DNA from: Methylosinus sp. PW1
GTDB lineage: Bacteria; Pseudomonadota; Alphaproteobacteria; Rhizobiales; Beijerinckiaceae
Direction: 5' to 3'
DNA length: 64,000 nt
Assembly (NCBI RefSeq): GCF_000745215.1
Contig: NZ_JQNK01000009.1
Location: 2,418,001-2,482,000, forward strand
Below the pieces are notes generated by a model. It had not been told where the DNA came from. It made no database searches and saw only the letters and a program-made list of their open reading frames with translations. The translations under genes were made by a program, and so were the position numbers. Shown here one piece after another: positions 36,966 through 45,203 of the stretch; the first letter of the stretch is position 1, and each line of letters starts with the position of its first letter.

Positions 36966-36983
36966 ATGACTGTCACATGACAG
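36966..36983 (-). promoter_or_regulatory. Pho box upstream of pstS
   Basis: On the minus strand the site reads CTGTCATGTGACAGTCAT: a perfect CTGTCAT half, a four-base spacer, then CAGTCAT with one mismatch. It lies about 100 bp before the pstS start and just after the phoR stop, where PhoB would activate pstSCAB-phoU-phoB. Confidence 0.85.
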
Positions 36984-37021
36984 TGTATCTAGCGGAACTT
37001 ATTTGCTGAATTTGCGACTGC

Positions 37022-38080
37022 TCAGGCGCCGTCGGGCTTGTCCGGGTCGATCAATGGCAAAAATACGCGAAAAGTGGCGCCTTTTCCTGGCGCGGAATCT
37101 ATGGCGAGCCTGCCGCGGTGGCGAGCCACGATATGCTTGACGATCGCGAGGCCGAGCCCGGTGCCGCCCTTCGCGCGGCTCTTGCCGGCGTCGACGCGAT
37201 AGAAGCGCTCGGTGAGGCGCGGCAAATGTTCCGGCGCTATGCCCGGACCGTGGTCGCGCACCGAGAAGACGGCGGAAGCGCCGAGCGGGGAGAGCGTGAT
37301 CTCCACCGGGCCGGCTCCATATTTGATCGAGTTCTCGATGAGATTTTCGGCGACGCGGGCGAGCTCGTCGCGGTCGCCCGGCACGACCACCGTACCCTCT
37401 ATGTCGAGCTTCAGCTCTATGCCGCCGTCCTCCGCCATGGGCGCCAGAGTGTCGACGATATGGGCGACGAGAATGCCGAGATCGACTGGCGTGTCCGGGC
37501 GCAGATGCAGATGCTGCTCGATGCGCGAGAGGGAGAGGAGATCGTCGACGAGGCGCGACATGCGCTGCGCCTGATCGCGCATGATGGAGAGAAAGCGGTC
37601 GCGCGCCTTGGCGTCGTCGCGGGCTGGGCCTTGCAGCGTCTCCACGAAGCCGAGCAGCGAGGCGAGCGGCGTGCGCAGCTCATGGCTGGCGTTGGCGACG
37701 AAATCGACGCGCATGCGTTCGACGCGGCGCGATTCGGTGAGATCGCGCAGGCTCACCACGGCGGCGTTCTCATAGCCCTCGAGGCGCAGCGGCGCGATAT
37801 GCACCTCGAACCAGCATTCCACCGGCAGGCGCTCGAGCCAGATGACCTTCTCCGGCTGGCCGCCGCGCAGCACGCGGTCCAGCGCGTCCAGCACATCGGG
37901 CGAGCGCAGGCTGCGCGCCAGCGGATCATTGGGCCGCAGCGAGGGCAGCACGGAGCGCGCGGCGCGATTGGAGGCGACGATGCGCGCCTCCGAATCGATG
38001 ACGAAGACCGCCTCCGGCAGCGCGTCGATGACGAGGCCGAGCAGGGCTTCGCCCTGATAGCGTCGGCGTAGATCCGGCAT
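37022..38080 (-). CDS. phoR: PhoR-type sensor histidine kinase without membrane helices
   Basis: A 352-residue histidine kinase. A PAS domain occupies about residues 15-110 (LPEAVFVIDSEARIVASNRAA as separate short matches). The H-box is VANASHELRTPLASLLG with His133. The ATPase domain has N-box ENLIENSIKYG, G1 DHGPGIAPEHLP and G2 GGTGLGLAIVKH. Unlike typical PhoR, no N-terminal membrane helix is present: an in-frame TGA lies nine codons upstream of the earlier ATG at 38095. ATG 38080 is chosen because GAGGA precedes it. It would sense phosphate through the Pst-PhoU complex. It is first in the cluster, about 160 bp before pstS. Confidence 0.93.
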   Translation of the reverse strand: MPDLRRRYQGEALLGLVIDALPEAVFVIDSEARIVASNRAARSVLPSLRPNDPLARSLRSPDVLDALDRVLRGGQPEKVIWLERLPVECWFEVHIAPLRLEGYENAAVVSLRDLTESRRVERMRVDFVANASHELRTPLASLLGFVETLQGPARDDAKARDRFLSIMRDQAQRMSRLVDDLLSLSRIEQHLHLRPDTPVDLGILVAHIVDTLAPMAEDGGIELKLDIEGTVVVPGDRDELARVAENLIENSIKYGAGPVEITLSPLGASAVFSVRDHGPGIAPEHLPRLTERFYRVDAGKSRAKGGTGLGLAIVKHIVARHRGRLAIDSAPGKGATFRVFLPLIDPDKPDGA

Positions 38081-38157
38081 CGGTCCTCTCGTCATTTCGT
38101 CTGGCTCCGAAAGGGAGCCCCCTCAATCGCGGCGCCGCGACCGCTGCGCGGCGCAGA

Positions 38158-39351
38158 TCACTCGCGCGTCTCCAATATGCGGGCGATGGTCTCGCGCAGG
38201 CTGTTCCAGCGCCGCGAGCCCTCGTCTGCGCCCAGAAGCGCGAGCGCGAGAATAAAGGGCAGAAAATAATAGATGACGCGGAACAGCAGCAGAGAGGCCA
38301 AAAGGCTCTCCTGCGAATGCGACGGCAGCGCGTTCAGCATCGTCGCCTCGAAAACGCCGATGCCGCCCGGCGCATGGCTGATGACGCCGAGAATACAGGC
38401 GAAGACATAGACCGAGACGAAGGTCGCGAAATCGAGATCGACGTCATGCGGCAGCAGCGCATAGAGCGCGGCCGCGGCGCAGCAGAGATCGACGACGCCG
38501 AGCAGAGTCTGGCCGCCGGTGGGCGCGAGGCCGGGCAGCTCGAAGAAATGCCCGCGCAGCCGCACCCGGCGCCGGCGCATCGACACCCAGACGATATAAT
38601 AGACGACGCCGGCGCAGGTCGCGAGGCCGAGCCCGAAATTGAGGAAAGCCGGCAGCTTGTCTATGGCGCCGAGCTCGCCGGCGCGCGCCATGAGGCCGAC
38701 GCCGACGACGGAGGTCATGCCGAGCCAGAAGGTGACGCCCGCTATGACGGTGACATTGGCCACCTGCACGGCGGTGACGCCGACGCGCGCATAGATCCAA
38801 TAGCGGACCGCCGCCGCGGTGACGACGGGAAAGCCGAGATTGAAGGAGAAGGCGTAGCTCGCGAAGGAGGCGAGCGCGGCGATGCGATAGGGCACATGCA
38901 GCCGCAATTGCCGCAGCGCCAGCGCGTCATAGCCGGTGAGCGCGACATAGGAGAGCGCGGTGAGCAGCAGAGCGGCGAAAATCTGCTCGGCGCTCATCGC
39001 CGCTATGGCGGCGCGGACGTCGGAGAATTTGACGCTGGAGATCGCGCTGGCGAGAGCGAAGCCGGCGAGCGCGAAAACGGCGAGGCTGGCGATTCCGCCG
39101 AGCGCCTTGCCGAGATTGGGAGCGATATAGCGGCGCGCCGTCGCCAGCAGATCGAGGCCCGCGCTTTGGCTCGCGCTGTGCTTCGCCTCGGCCGGCGCCT
39201 CGACGCCGGCCTCCGAAAGATCGCTGTCTGGCCGCTTCAATTTCGCTCTTTCCTCGATGCGTCGTCGAATATGCGCGGAATAGGCTTCTTCGATACGACG
39301 TCGGGCGGCGGAGTTCAAAGGCGATCGGCGGGCCTCGCGGCGTCCGTTCAT
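38158..39351 (-). CDS. UPF0104/lysylphosphatidylglycerol synthase TM-region family protein
   Basis: A 397-residue membrane protein with a charged cytoplasmic N-terminus of about 75 residues and roughly eight to nine helices. YVALTGYDALALRQLRLHVPYR, FASYAFSFNLGFPVVTAAAVRYW and GVISHAPGGIGVFEATML are the UPF0104 (YbhN-like) signature. The family includes flippase portions of MprF and proteins with undefined lipid-related roles; this protein lacks an aminoacyl transferase domain. ATG 39351 is chosen; the frame is open further upstream but that part is low-complexity. Upstream is the ImuB gene, 183 bp away. Confidence 0.8.
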   Translation of the reverse strand: MNGRREARRSPLNSAARRRIEEAYSAHIRRRIEERAKLKRPDSDLSEAGVEAPAEAKHSASQSAGLDLLATARRYIAPNLGKALGGIASLAVFALAGFALASAISSVKFSDVRAAIAAMSAEQIFAALLLTALSYVALTGYDALALRQLRLHVPYRIAALASFASYAFSFNLGFPVVTAAAVRYWIYARVGVTAVQVANVTVIAGVTFWLGMTSVVGVGLMARAGELGAIDKLPAFLNFGLGLATCAGVVYYIVWVSMRRRRVRLRGHFFELPGLAPTGGQTLLGVVDLCCAAAALYALLPHDVDLDFATFVSVYVFACILGVISHAPGGIGVFEATMLNALPSHSQESLLASLLLFRVIYYFLPFILALALLGADEGSRRWNSLRETIARILETRE

Positions 39352-39534
39352 AGGAATCTCGTTCGTTCCTGTTGCGCGCGCCCTCGGGCGGCGGGATGAG
39401 ACGCCGGCGCGGAGCCCGCCCATCGTTCATCCGCGCGTCGCAAGAGAACGTCGCGAGGAGAGCATGGTTCGGTTTCGCCCCGAACCGTGACGATAAGATG
39501 ACGCGGCGGCCCGGACCGTCATGCGAAGGGGCCG

Positions 39535-41139
39535 TCAGAACAAGCCATGCACGAACCAGCGCGGCGGCCGGCTCTCGCGGCCGAAAAGCCCTTCGCGAAA
39601 CAGCCAGAAGCGTCCGCCCTCCCGATCCTCCACATTGAAATAGTCGCGAGTGGCGGCGTTGTCCGGCGCGCTCCACCATTGCGGGGCGATGCGCTCCGGC
39701 CCCTCATAGGCCGCGAGCTCGTGCAGCAGCCGACGCCAGCGGAAGCGCAGTGGCGGCCCGTCGGGCGTGAGCGCCACCGCCTCGATCGGCTCCGGCCGCT
39801 CGAACAGCCGCAGAGGCCGCGCCGGGACGCCCGCGCGGAGATAGGGAGGCGGCGCGGCTTCTTCCACCGCCGCGGGGGCGGGGCCGGAGGCGGGCCGCAG
39901 CGTGACTGCGAGCTCTGGAATATGCGAGGCCTGCGGATAGGCCCGCAGCACGCGGCGCGGCCCGAGCCGCGCGCCGAGCCGATCGACGAGATCGTCCAGC
40001 CGCGCGTCATGTGCATTTTCTCGCGCATTTTCCTGTCCGGCCAGATCGATTTTTCCGAGGCCGAGGTCCTCCTGCGGCGCATCGCAGCGCTCGACCCGCG
40101 CGGCGCCGAGCCGCAGCACGTCATAGCCATAGCCCGTGTCGAGTCCTTCCTCCGCCAGCACGGCGAGGCGCTCGCGCAGCAGCAGGGCGATCGTGTCTGG
40201 ATCGCGCAGCGGCCGGCTGGTTCCCGTCTCTATATGCGCGACGGCGCCGTCGACGCGGTAGAAAACCGCCTCCAGCTCCCGCGCGCCGACGCCATGGCGC
40301 TCGAGCAGCAGGCACAGCTCGTGGGCGAGGCCGTGAAGCGTGCGCTCTATGTCCTCCTGCCGCGTGAGCCCTTCGGGAAAGCGGCGCTCGGCCATGAAAT
40401 CCGGGGCCTCGAAGCGTGGCGAGATCGGCTCGCGGCGGCGGCAGGCGATGGCGTCGAGCCGCATCATGGCCTCCGCCCCCAGCCTTGCCGTGAGCGGCGC
40501 GCGCGGCCGCGCCAGCAGATCGCCGAGGCTGCGCAGCCCGGCGCGGTCCAGCCTCTGCCGGGCTTCCGCATCGAGATCGAGCGCGGCGATGGGAAGGCCG
40601 GCGGCGATCGCCTCCAGCTCCTCCCCGCTCGCCCCCTCCGCCACATGGCGCCGGCGGGAGAAGCGCGCCAACGCGCGCGCCAGCGCCGGGCCGGGCGCGA
40701 TCGCTCCTCTCGCCGCAAAGCCCTGGGCGGCGAGGCGGCGCTCGACCTCCGCCAGCAGCGCCGCCTCGCCGCCGAAGAGATGCGCCGCTCCCGAAATATC
40801 CAGGAGCAGCCCATTCGGCGGATCGGCCGCGGCGAGCGGGGTGAAGCGACGGCACCAATCGGCGATCCGCCCCAGCAGCTCGGCGTCGGCCTGCGGGTCG
40901 GCCTCGGCCAGCCGCAGGGCGGGGCGCATGGCGCGCGCGTCGGCGACCGCCATGCCGGGGACGAGCCCGGCCGCCTCGGCGCGCGCGTCGACGGCGGTCA
41001 GCCGTTCGGCGCCGCCGAGCTTGGCCCAGACGGCGAAGGGCGCCTCCGCCTCAGGCGAGGGCGCGTTTTTGCGCGCGAGCCGGTCGGTCGCAAGGCGCGG
41101 CAGATGCACGGCGAGACAACGCATGGAAAGGCGCCCCAT
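39535..41139 (-). CDS. imuB: ImuB, Y-family polymerase-like mutasome protein
   Basis: A 534-residue relative of DinB lacking polymerase activity, acting as the clamp-bridging part of the mutagenic ImuA-ImuB-DnaE2 system. The N-terminal MRCLAVHLPRLATDRL segment, GLVPGMAVADARAMRPAL, and NGLLLDISGAAHLFGGEAALL replace the acidic palm motifs of active Y polymerases. It has the little-finger region and a long C-terminus ending PPRWFVHGLF. ATG 41139 has AGGAGG nine bases upstream; ATG 41124 is an alternative. It overlaps imuA by 89 bp. No dnaE2 follows in this window. Confidence 0.92.
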   Translation of the reverse strand: MGRLSMRCLAVHLPRLATDRLARKNAPSPEAEAPFAVWAKLGGAERLTAVDARAEAAGLVPGMAVADARAMRPALRLAEADPQADAELLGRIADWCRRFTPLAAADPPNGLLLDISGAAHLFGGEAALLAEVERRLAAQGFAARGAIAPGPALARALARFSRRRHVAEGASGEELEAIAAGLPIAALDLDAEARQRLDRAGLRSLGDLLARPRAPLTARLGAEAMMRLDAIACRRREPISPRFEAPDFMAERRFPEGLTRQEDIERTLHGLAHELCLLLERHGVGARELEAVFYRVDGAVAHIETGTSRPLRDPDTIALLLRERLAVLAEEGLDTGYGYDVLRLGAARVERCDAPQEDLGLGKIDLAGQENARENAHDARLDDLVDRLGARLGPRRVLRAYPQASHIPELAVTLRPASGPAPAAVEEAAPPPYLRAGVPARPLRLFERPEPIEAVALTPDGPPLRFRWRRLLHELAAYEGPERIAPQWWSAPDNAATRDYFNVEDREGGRFWLFREGLFGRESRPPRWFVHGLF

Positions 41140-41875
41140 GGAACTCGGCCTCCTGATGATCGAAAACAATGTCGCGCCAGGCCTGCGGGTCGAAGGCGCC
41201 GACGAGGCCGCGCGCCTTGACGACGCGCAGACGAAAAGCGGGCGGGCCGGGCAGGGGCCGCGGCGCGCCCTCGGCCCGTGGCGGCGGCGCGCCGGCGGCG
41301 ATCTCGAAGCGCGCCTCGGCGGCGCTGGCGAGCCTTTGCGCGGCGCCGGCCGCGCGCGGCAGCAGCAGCAGGCCGGCGCAATCGCCGCGGCGGGCGGCGA
41401 GCGCCAGCCGGCGCGAGGCGGTGAGGTCATAGGCGCTCGCATCGGCCCAGCTCTCGGCGATGACGACGGCGGCCCCGCTCTTCAGCGCCTCCTCCATGGC
41501 CCAGAGCGTCTCGCGCGGGCGGCGCGTGCGCGCCAGCACCAGAAGCTCCGGCGGCAGGCCCGCCGCCTGCAGGCCGCGCCCATAGGGCAGGCCGAGCTCG
41601 CGCGCCGCCATATCCTCGGCGATCCAGACGATCCCGCCCTGCGGGCGCAGGCGCAGCCGGCGCAGCGCCAGGGCGAAGGCGAAGCCCGCCGTCGCAGCAG
41701 CGTCGGTCGGCCGCGCCGGCAGCGCCTCGCGCAGGCCGCCGCGGCCGGGATCGAGCAGGCGCGACAGCCCCTCGTCCCGCGGAGCCGCCGCAGGCGCGGG
41801 CGCGCCGCCCGCCTCCAGCGCGGCGATCCGACGACGCAAAAAAACAATGCGTTCCGATGAGCCGCTGCGCGACAT
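41051..41875 (-). CDS. imuA: ImuA, RecA-like mutasome protein
   Basis: A 274-residue RecA/SulA-like protein which participates in DNA-damage-induced mutagenesis with ImuB. The sequence has an N-terminal coiled region (SERIVFLRRRIAALEAGG) then a RecA-like core with GIVWIAEDMAARELGLPYG, LLVLARTRRPRETLWAMEEAL and AVVIAESWADASAYDLTASRR. It starts at ATG 41875 after GGGGA. The 3' end overlaps imuB. An SOS box lies 22 bp upstream, so LexA control is likely. Downstream dnaE2 is absent here. Confidence 0.9.
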   Translation of the reverse strand: MSRSGSSERIVFLRRRIAALEAGGAPAPAAAPRDEGLSRLLDPGRGGLREALPARPTDAAATAGFAFALALRRLRLRPQGGIVWIAEDMAARELGLPYGRGLQAAGLPPELLVLARTRRPRETLWAMEEALKSGAAVVIAESWADASAYDLTASRRLALAARRGDCAGLLLLPRAAGAAQRLASAAEARFEIAAGAPPPRAEGAPRPLPGPPAFRLRVVKARGLVGAFDPQAWRDIVFDHQEAEFHGAPFHALSRRASAAPCDRPARAQKRALA

Positions 41876-41896
41876 CGGGTCCCCGATCTCCAGATT

Positions 41897-41911
41897 GTTT
41901 CCTATTTGTTC
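41897..41911 (-). promoter_or_regulatory. SOS (LexA) box before imuA
   Basis: On the minus strand GAACAAATAGGAAAC fits the alphaproteobacterial LexA site GAAC-N7-GAAC with one mismatch in the second half. Its place just upstream of the imuA start supports repression by LexA. Confidence 0.75.
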
Positions 41912-42070
41912 TCATGCTGACTCCGCTGAGGGGGAGAGTCAAGCGGGGAAGATTTCCGGCCCTTTTTCGACGCAGGGCTCTGAATTCGGGTTAATGGCGA
42001 GCTGCCGTCATGAGTCTTGGCTTCGCCCCGTTCAGTTAGAAGCCGCCTCTGATGCTTCTCGACCTTGATC

Positions 42071-42395
42071 ATCGACGAGCCACGCGAGTCTTTGCGCGTC
42101 GCGCATCCGCTTCGCGAGGTGCTACTCCGTCTGCGCGTGCGACCATTCCGACGGCATCGCCGCCTTGTGCGATGAGAATATCAGTTTCATGCGCCGCTAT
42201 TTGCCCTATGCGCACGGCGCGCCGGGCGGATGCGGGCTCTTTGCTCATGAACCGCGTCGATCGGGCGCTGTTTTCTTCGGCCTTCACTGCCTGGGTGCGC
42301 GAGACTTGGCCGACAAAGATTTGGGGCCGGCTGTCAATCAGATTGACAGGGGGGCCTCGCCTTGTCACGAGAGCGAGAAACTGTTACCTAGGCTC
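42071..42395 (+). pseudogene. Relic of an ISAs1-family transposase, several frameshifts
   Basis: Successive pieces in different frames read like one ISAs1-type transposase: IDEPRESLRVAHPLREVLL (from 42071), VCACDHSDGIAALCDENISF with MRRYLPYAHGAPGG (from about 42128), LMNRVDRALFSSAFTAWVRE then TWPTK (from about 42245), and VNQIDRGASPCHESEKL (from about 42334), the last corresponding to the family's AIDGKTSRRSHD segment. At least three frame changes are needed and the C-terminal two-thirds is missing. The N-terminal opening and the catalytic-region order are as in intact members by memory; a database match is not available. It lies in a 614-bp gap between imuA and the methyltransferase gene. 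Confidence 0.72.
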
Positions 42396-42489
42396 GCCTC
42401 CTACGAAGGTTTTTCGCGGTCTTTAGGTTAGAGCGGCAAGCGAAATTGCCCTTCAAGATCGTGTCGAGCAAAAACAAGGACTTACATCG

Positions 42490-43230
42490 ATGTCTGGCCG
42501 CCACTTTGATCACGCTAGCGCCAACAACGAATGGGGAAATTTCGCGACAAATCGCTATCATTACGATGTAGTGCGCAATACTGGTAAAGAATCGTTTTCC
42601 GAGGAATTCCTCAGGCATTTGAGGGAGCTTAATAAAATTGTTATTTCCCACGAGTGTCATTTTGAGGGAAGCAACTTTTACTGTAACGGAACTAAATTAG
42701 AAGGCGAATTACTGCCAAACGAATCTTTGGCTTCCGCGCGACGCAATATTTGGCGCGCGGCTCGGTTCAAGAAATCCGTTTTAGAAATAGGCGTTAACGC
42801 TGGGCATACCGCGTTGCTTGTATTGATGTCGAGCCCATTTGTAAAGTATACTGGCGTAGATATTTGTTTGAACCCCTATGTCACGGGCTGCGCGAATTAT
42901 CTCATGCAGCAATTTCCTGATCGCTTTCGATTTCTGCAAGGAGACTCGCGAGAGGTGTTGCCTGCTCTTTCGAACAGTTCCTCGCGGGGATCATTCGATC
43001 TTTTCCATGTTGATGGTGGCCACAGCGTCGAGATATGTCGTGATGACTTGAACAATGTTTTATTGCTCGCCGATGGGGCAAGATCCCATTTGATTCTGGA
43101 TGACATCAACGCGGAATGGATTTTTGATTTATATGCCGAATTTGTTCTCAATGGACCGCTTCAGACTGAAAATCTGAGCGGTGACTGGGAAGACACCAAT
43201 AGGCATATTCTTGCTAGAATACTGCCGTGA
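42490..43230 (+). CDS. Class I SAM-dependent methyltransferase, foreign composition
   Basis: A 246-residue protein with a Rossmann-like methyltransferase core. VLEIGVNAGHTALLVLMSS is motif I, TGVDICLNPYV is motif II, RFRFLQGDSREVLPAL is the next element and FDLFHVDGGHSVEICRDDL and HLILDDINAEW follow, as in Methyltransf_24-type enzymes. The substrate is unknown. By hand count, lines in this gene are about 38-42% GC, far below neighbours near 65%, which with the adjacent transposase relic points to horizontal acquisition. ATG 42490 has only a weak AAGGA nearby. No operon partner. Confidence 0.75.
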   Translation: MSGRHFDHASANNEWGNFATNRYHYDVVRNTGKESFSEEFLRHLRELNKIVISHECHFEGSNFYCNGTKLEGELLPNESLASARRNIWRAARFKKSVLEIGVNAGHTALLVLMSSPFVKYTGVDICLNPYVTGCANYLMQQFPDRFRFLQGDSREVLPALSNSSSRGSFDLFHVDGGHSVEICRDDLNNVLLLADGARSHLILDDINAEWIFDLYAEFVLNGPLQTENLSGDWEDTNRHILARILP

Positions 43231-43263
43231 TCTCAGTCTTCGCGCTGGGTCTCCGGCTTAGAC

Positions 43264-43346
43264 TAGAGCATTTTCTCATCTGAAGCTTCTTGCTTAGAGC
43301 AAATTCTCGTCGACCTAATGATCTGTCTGGTCGAAAAGCGCTCTAA
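43264..43346. repeat. Degenerate extragenic inverted repeat
   Basis: TAGAGCATTTTCTC (43264 on) and, further right, AGAGC-CGTCGACC (43296-43315) pairing with GGTCGA-GCGCTCT (43329-43344) form an imperfect palindrome of the type common in Rhizobiales intergenic regions. It closes the low-GC patch. Confidence 0.5.
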
Positions 43347-43413
43347 CGGATGTCTGCAAGGAAAAAGCGGCGGCGCGCTAACGCGCCAAGCCGCGGCAAA
43401 CAAACACGGTTCC

Positions 43414-43445
43414 GCCCTCCCCAGCGTATTCCCGCCGGGGAGGGC
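43414..43445 (-). terminator. Possible terminator downstream of the ferredoxin gene
   Basis: GCCCTCCCC (43414-43422) pairs with GGGGAGGGC (43437-43445), a nine-base stem, 36 bp after the ferredoxin stop on the minus strand. A T-containing stretch (GTGTTTGTTTG) follows at a distance, so termination is plausible but not certain. Confidence 0.35.
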
Positions 43446-43480
43446 TGCTCATATCGCCGACTATCTCGTCGCGTTTGGCG

Positions 43481-43669
43481 TCACGCAGGGACGCAAGTGT
43501 CTGGAACCGGACAAACCTCGGCGCAATGCGGAGACTCGCCGTCGCATTCCGTGCACTTCTTGGGGTCGATGATATAGGTGTCGCCCTTCATGCGAATGGC
43601 GGCGGTCGGACAGTCGAACTCGCAGGCGCCGCAGACGGTGCATTGCGACGCGATAATCTTCAAAGCCAT
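43481..43669 (-). CDS. Small 2[4Fe-4S] ferredoxin
   Basis: A 62-residue ferredoxin with nine cysteines: C10, C13, C16, C20 in [13 protein letters not shown]39, C42 in KKCTEC, then C49, C53 and C59 in [12 protein letters not shown]. The widened second cluster loop (C42 to C49) and the C-terminal extra Cys resemble Alvin-type or nif-associated ferredoxins of Rhizobiales. It shuttles electrons in the cytoplasm; the partner is unknown, and no nif gene is in view. ATG 43669 follows GGGGAGAG. It is divergent from metY with 237 bp between. Whether it has a nitrogen-fixation role cannot be told. Confidence 0.88.
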   Translation of the reverse strand: MALKIIASQCTVCGACEFDCPTAAIRMKGDTYIIDPKKCTECDGESPHCAEVCPVPDTCVPA

Positions 43670-43835
43670 GTAACTCTCCCCGATCGTTCCTTGGACGCGG
43701 CGCCCGCGAAACGGCGCCGCGCGTCTCGACGCGACAAAAGGGGGCAAGCAAGAATCGTTTCAATTTGCATCCGCCGGCTCCGCTCGCGGCGGATCGCCGC
43801 GCCGGCGCGTCCTGTGGCGACCTCGAAATCCCACA

Positions 43836-43864
43836 TTGCCCGTAGACTAATAATCCGGTTAAAT
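43836..43864 (+). promoter_or_regulatory. Candidate promoter of metY
   Basis: TTGCCC (43836-43841), a 17-bp spacer and TTAAAT (43859-43864) lie about 43 bp before the metY ATG. I looked for a SAM-II riboswitch in the same gap and did not find its conserved segments. Confidence 0.35.
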
Positions 43865-43906
43865 CCGCCAGCGAGCGCGCCGCGGCGCCAAAAAACGAGG
43901 ACGGAA

Positions 43907-45202
43907 ATGCCGATCGACAGCAAGCATCCCGAGACACTGGCCCTCCACGCCGGCTGGCGTTCCGATCCGACGACCGGCGCCGTCGCGCCGCCCATCTATC
44001 AGACGACCTCCTACCAGTTCCGCGATACGGAGCACGCCGCAAATCTCTTCGCGCTCAAGGAGCTGGGCAATATCTACACGCGTATCGGCAATCCGACGAC
44101 CTCCGTGCTCGAGGAGCGTCTCGCCGCGCTCGAGGGCGGCGTCGCGGCGCTCGCGCTCGCCTCGGGACAGGCGGCCTCGGCCTTCGCGCTGCAAAATCTG
44201 GCGCGCGCCGGCGACAATGTCGTCGCCTCCACCGATCTTTATGGCGGCACCTGGAATCTCTTCGCCAACACGCTGAAGGACCAGGGCCTCGAGGTGCGCT
44301 TCGTCGATCCGAGCGACCCGGAGAATTTCCGCCGCGCGACCGACGATCGCACGCGCGCCTATTACGCCGAGACTCTGCCGAACCCCAAGCTCACCGTCTT
44401 CCCCATTGCGGAAGTCGCGGCGATCGGCCGCGAGTATGGAATTCCGCTCATCGCCGACAACACCGCGGCGCCGCTATTGGTGAAGCCGCTCGAGCATGGC
44501 GCGGCCATCGTCGTCTATTCGACGACCAAATATATCGGCGGCCATGGCACGTCGATCGGCGGCGCCATCATCGACGGCGGCAATTTCGATTGGGAGAAAT
44601 TTCCCGAGCGCCAGCCGGCGCTCAACACGCCGGACGCCAGCTATCACGGCGCCGTCTGGGTGGAGGCGGTCAAGCCGCTCGGCCCCGTCGCCTATATCAT
44701 CAAGGCGCGCACGACATTGCTGCGCGATCTCGGCTCCGCCGTCTCGCCCTTCAACGCCTTTCTCACTCTGCAGGGCATAGAGACGCTGCCGCTGCGCTTG
44801 GAGCGTCATGTCTCAAATGCGCAGGCGGTCGCGGATTTTCTGTCGAAGCGCGCCGAGGTGACGAAGGTCATTCATCCCTCGCGCCAGAGCGGCGCGGAGC
44901 GCGAGCGCGCCGATAAATATCTGAAGGGAAAATATGGCGCGCTGGTCGGCTTCGAGCTCGCCGGCGGCCTCGAGGCCGGCCGGCGCTTCATCGATGCGCT
45001 GAAGCTCTTCTATCATGTCGCCAATATCGGCGACGCTCGCAGCCTCGCGATCCATCCGGCGACGACGACGCATTCGCAGCTGTCGCCGGAGGCGCAGCTC
45101 GCGACCGGCGTCACGCCCGGCTATGTGCGTCTCGCCATCGGCATAGAGCATATCGACGATATTCTCGCCGATCTCGATTCCGCGCTGAAGGCCGCAGCCT
45201 GA
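43907..45202 (+). CDS. metY: O-acetylhomoserine sulfhydrylase (MetY)
   Basis: A 431-residue PLP enzyme of the Cys/Met metabolism family, converting O-acetylhomoserine and sulfide to homocysteine. The N-terminal LALHAGWRSDPTTGAVAPPIYQTTSYQF split as LHAGWRSDP and PPIYQTTSY, YTRIGNPTTSVLEERLAALEGG, LIADNTAAPLL and the PLP-lysine motif VVYSTTKYIGGHGTSIGG are clear. HPATTTHSQLSPEAQ near the C-terminus is typical of MetY over MetC/MetB. ATG 43907 gives the normal length. Its stop is one base from the stop of the convergent P450 gene. Confidence 0.95.
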   Translation: MPIDSKHPETLALHAGWRSDPTTGAVAPPIYQTTSYQFRDTEHAANLFALKELGNIYTRIGNPTTSVLEERLAALEGGVAALALASGQAASAFALQNLARAGDNVVASTDLYGGTWNLFANTLKDQGLEVRFVDPSDPENFRRATDDRTRAYYAETLPNPKLTVFPIAEVAAIGREYGIPLIADNTAAPLLVKPLEHGAAIVVYSTTKYIGGHGTSIGGAIIDGGNFDWEKFPERQPALNTPDASYHGAVWVEAVKPLGPVAYIIKARTTLLRDLGSAVSPFNAFLTLQGIETLPLRLERHVSNAQAVADFLSKRAEVTKVIHPSRQSGAERERADKYLKGKYGALVGFELAGGLEAGRRFIDALKLFYHVANIGDARSLAIHPATTTHSQLSPEAQLATGVTPGYVRLAIGIEHIDDILADLDSALKAAA

Positions 45203-45203
45203 G

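Noticed and set aside
43670..43906. SAM-II riboswitch upstream of metY
   Set aside because: None of the conserved SAM-II blocks (GTGGTGATTTG, GCTTGCAGCCAC, TTAAACAAGT) is present.
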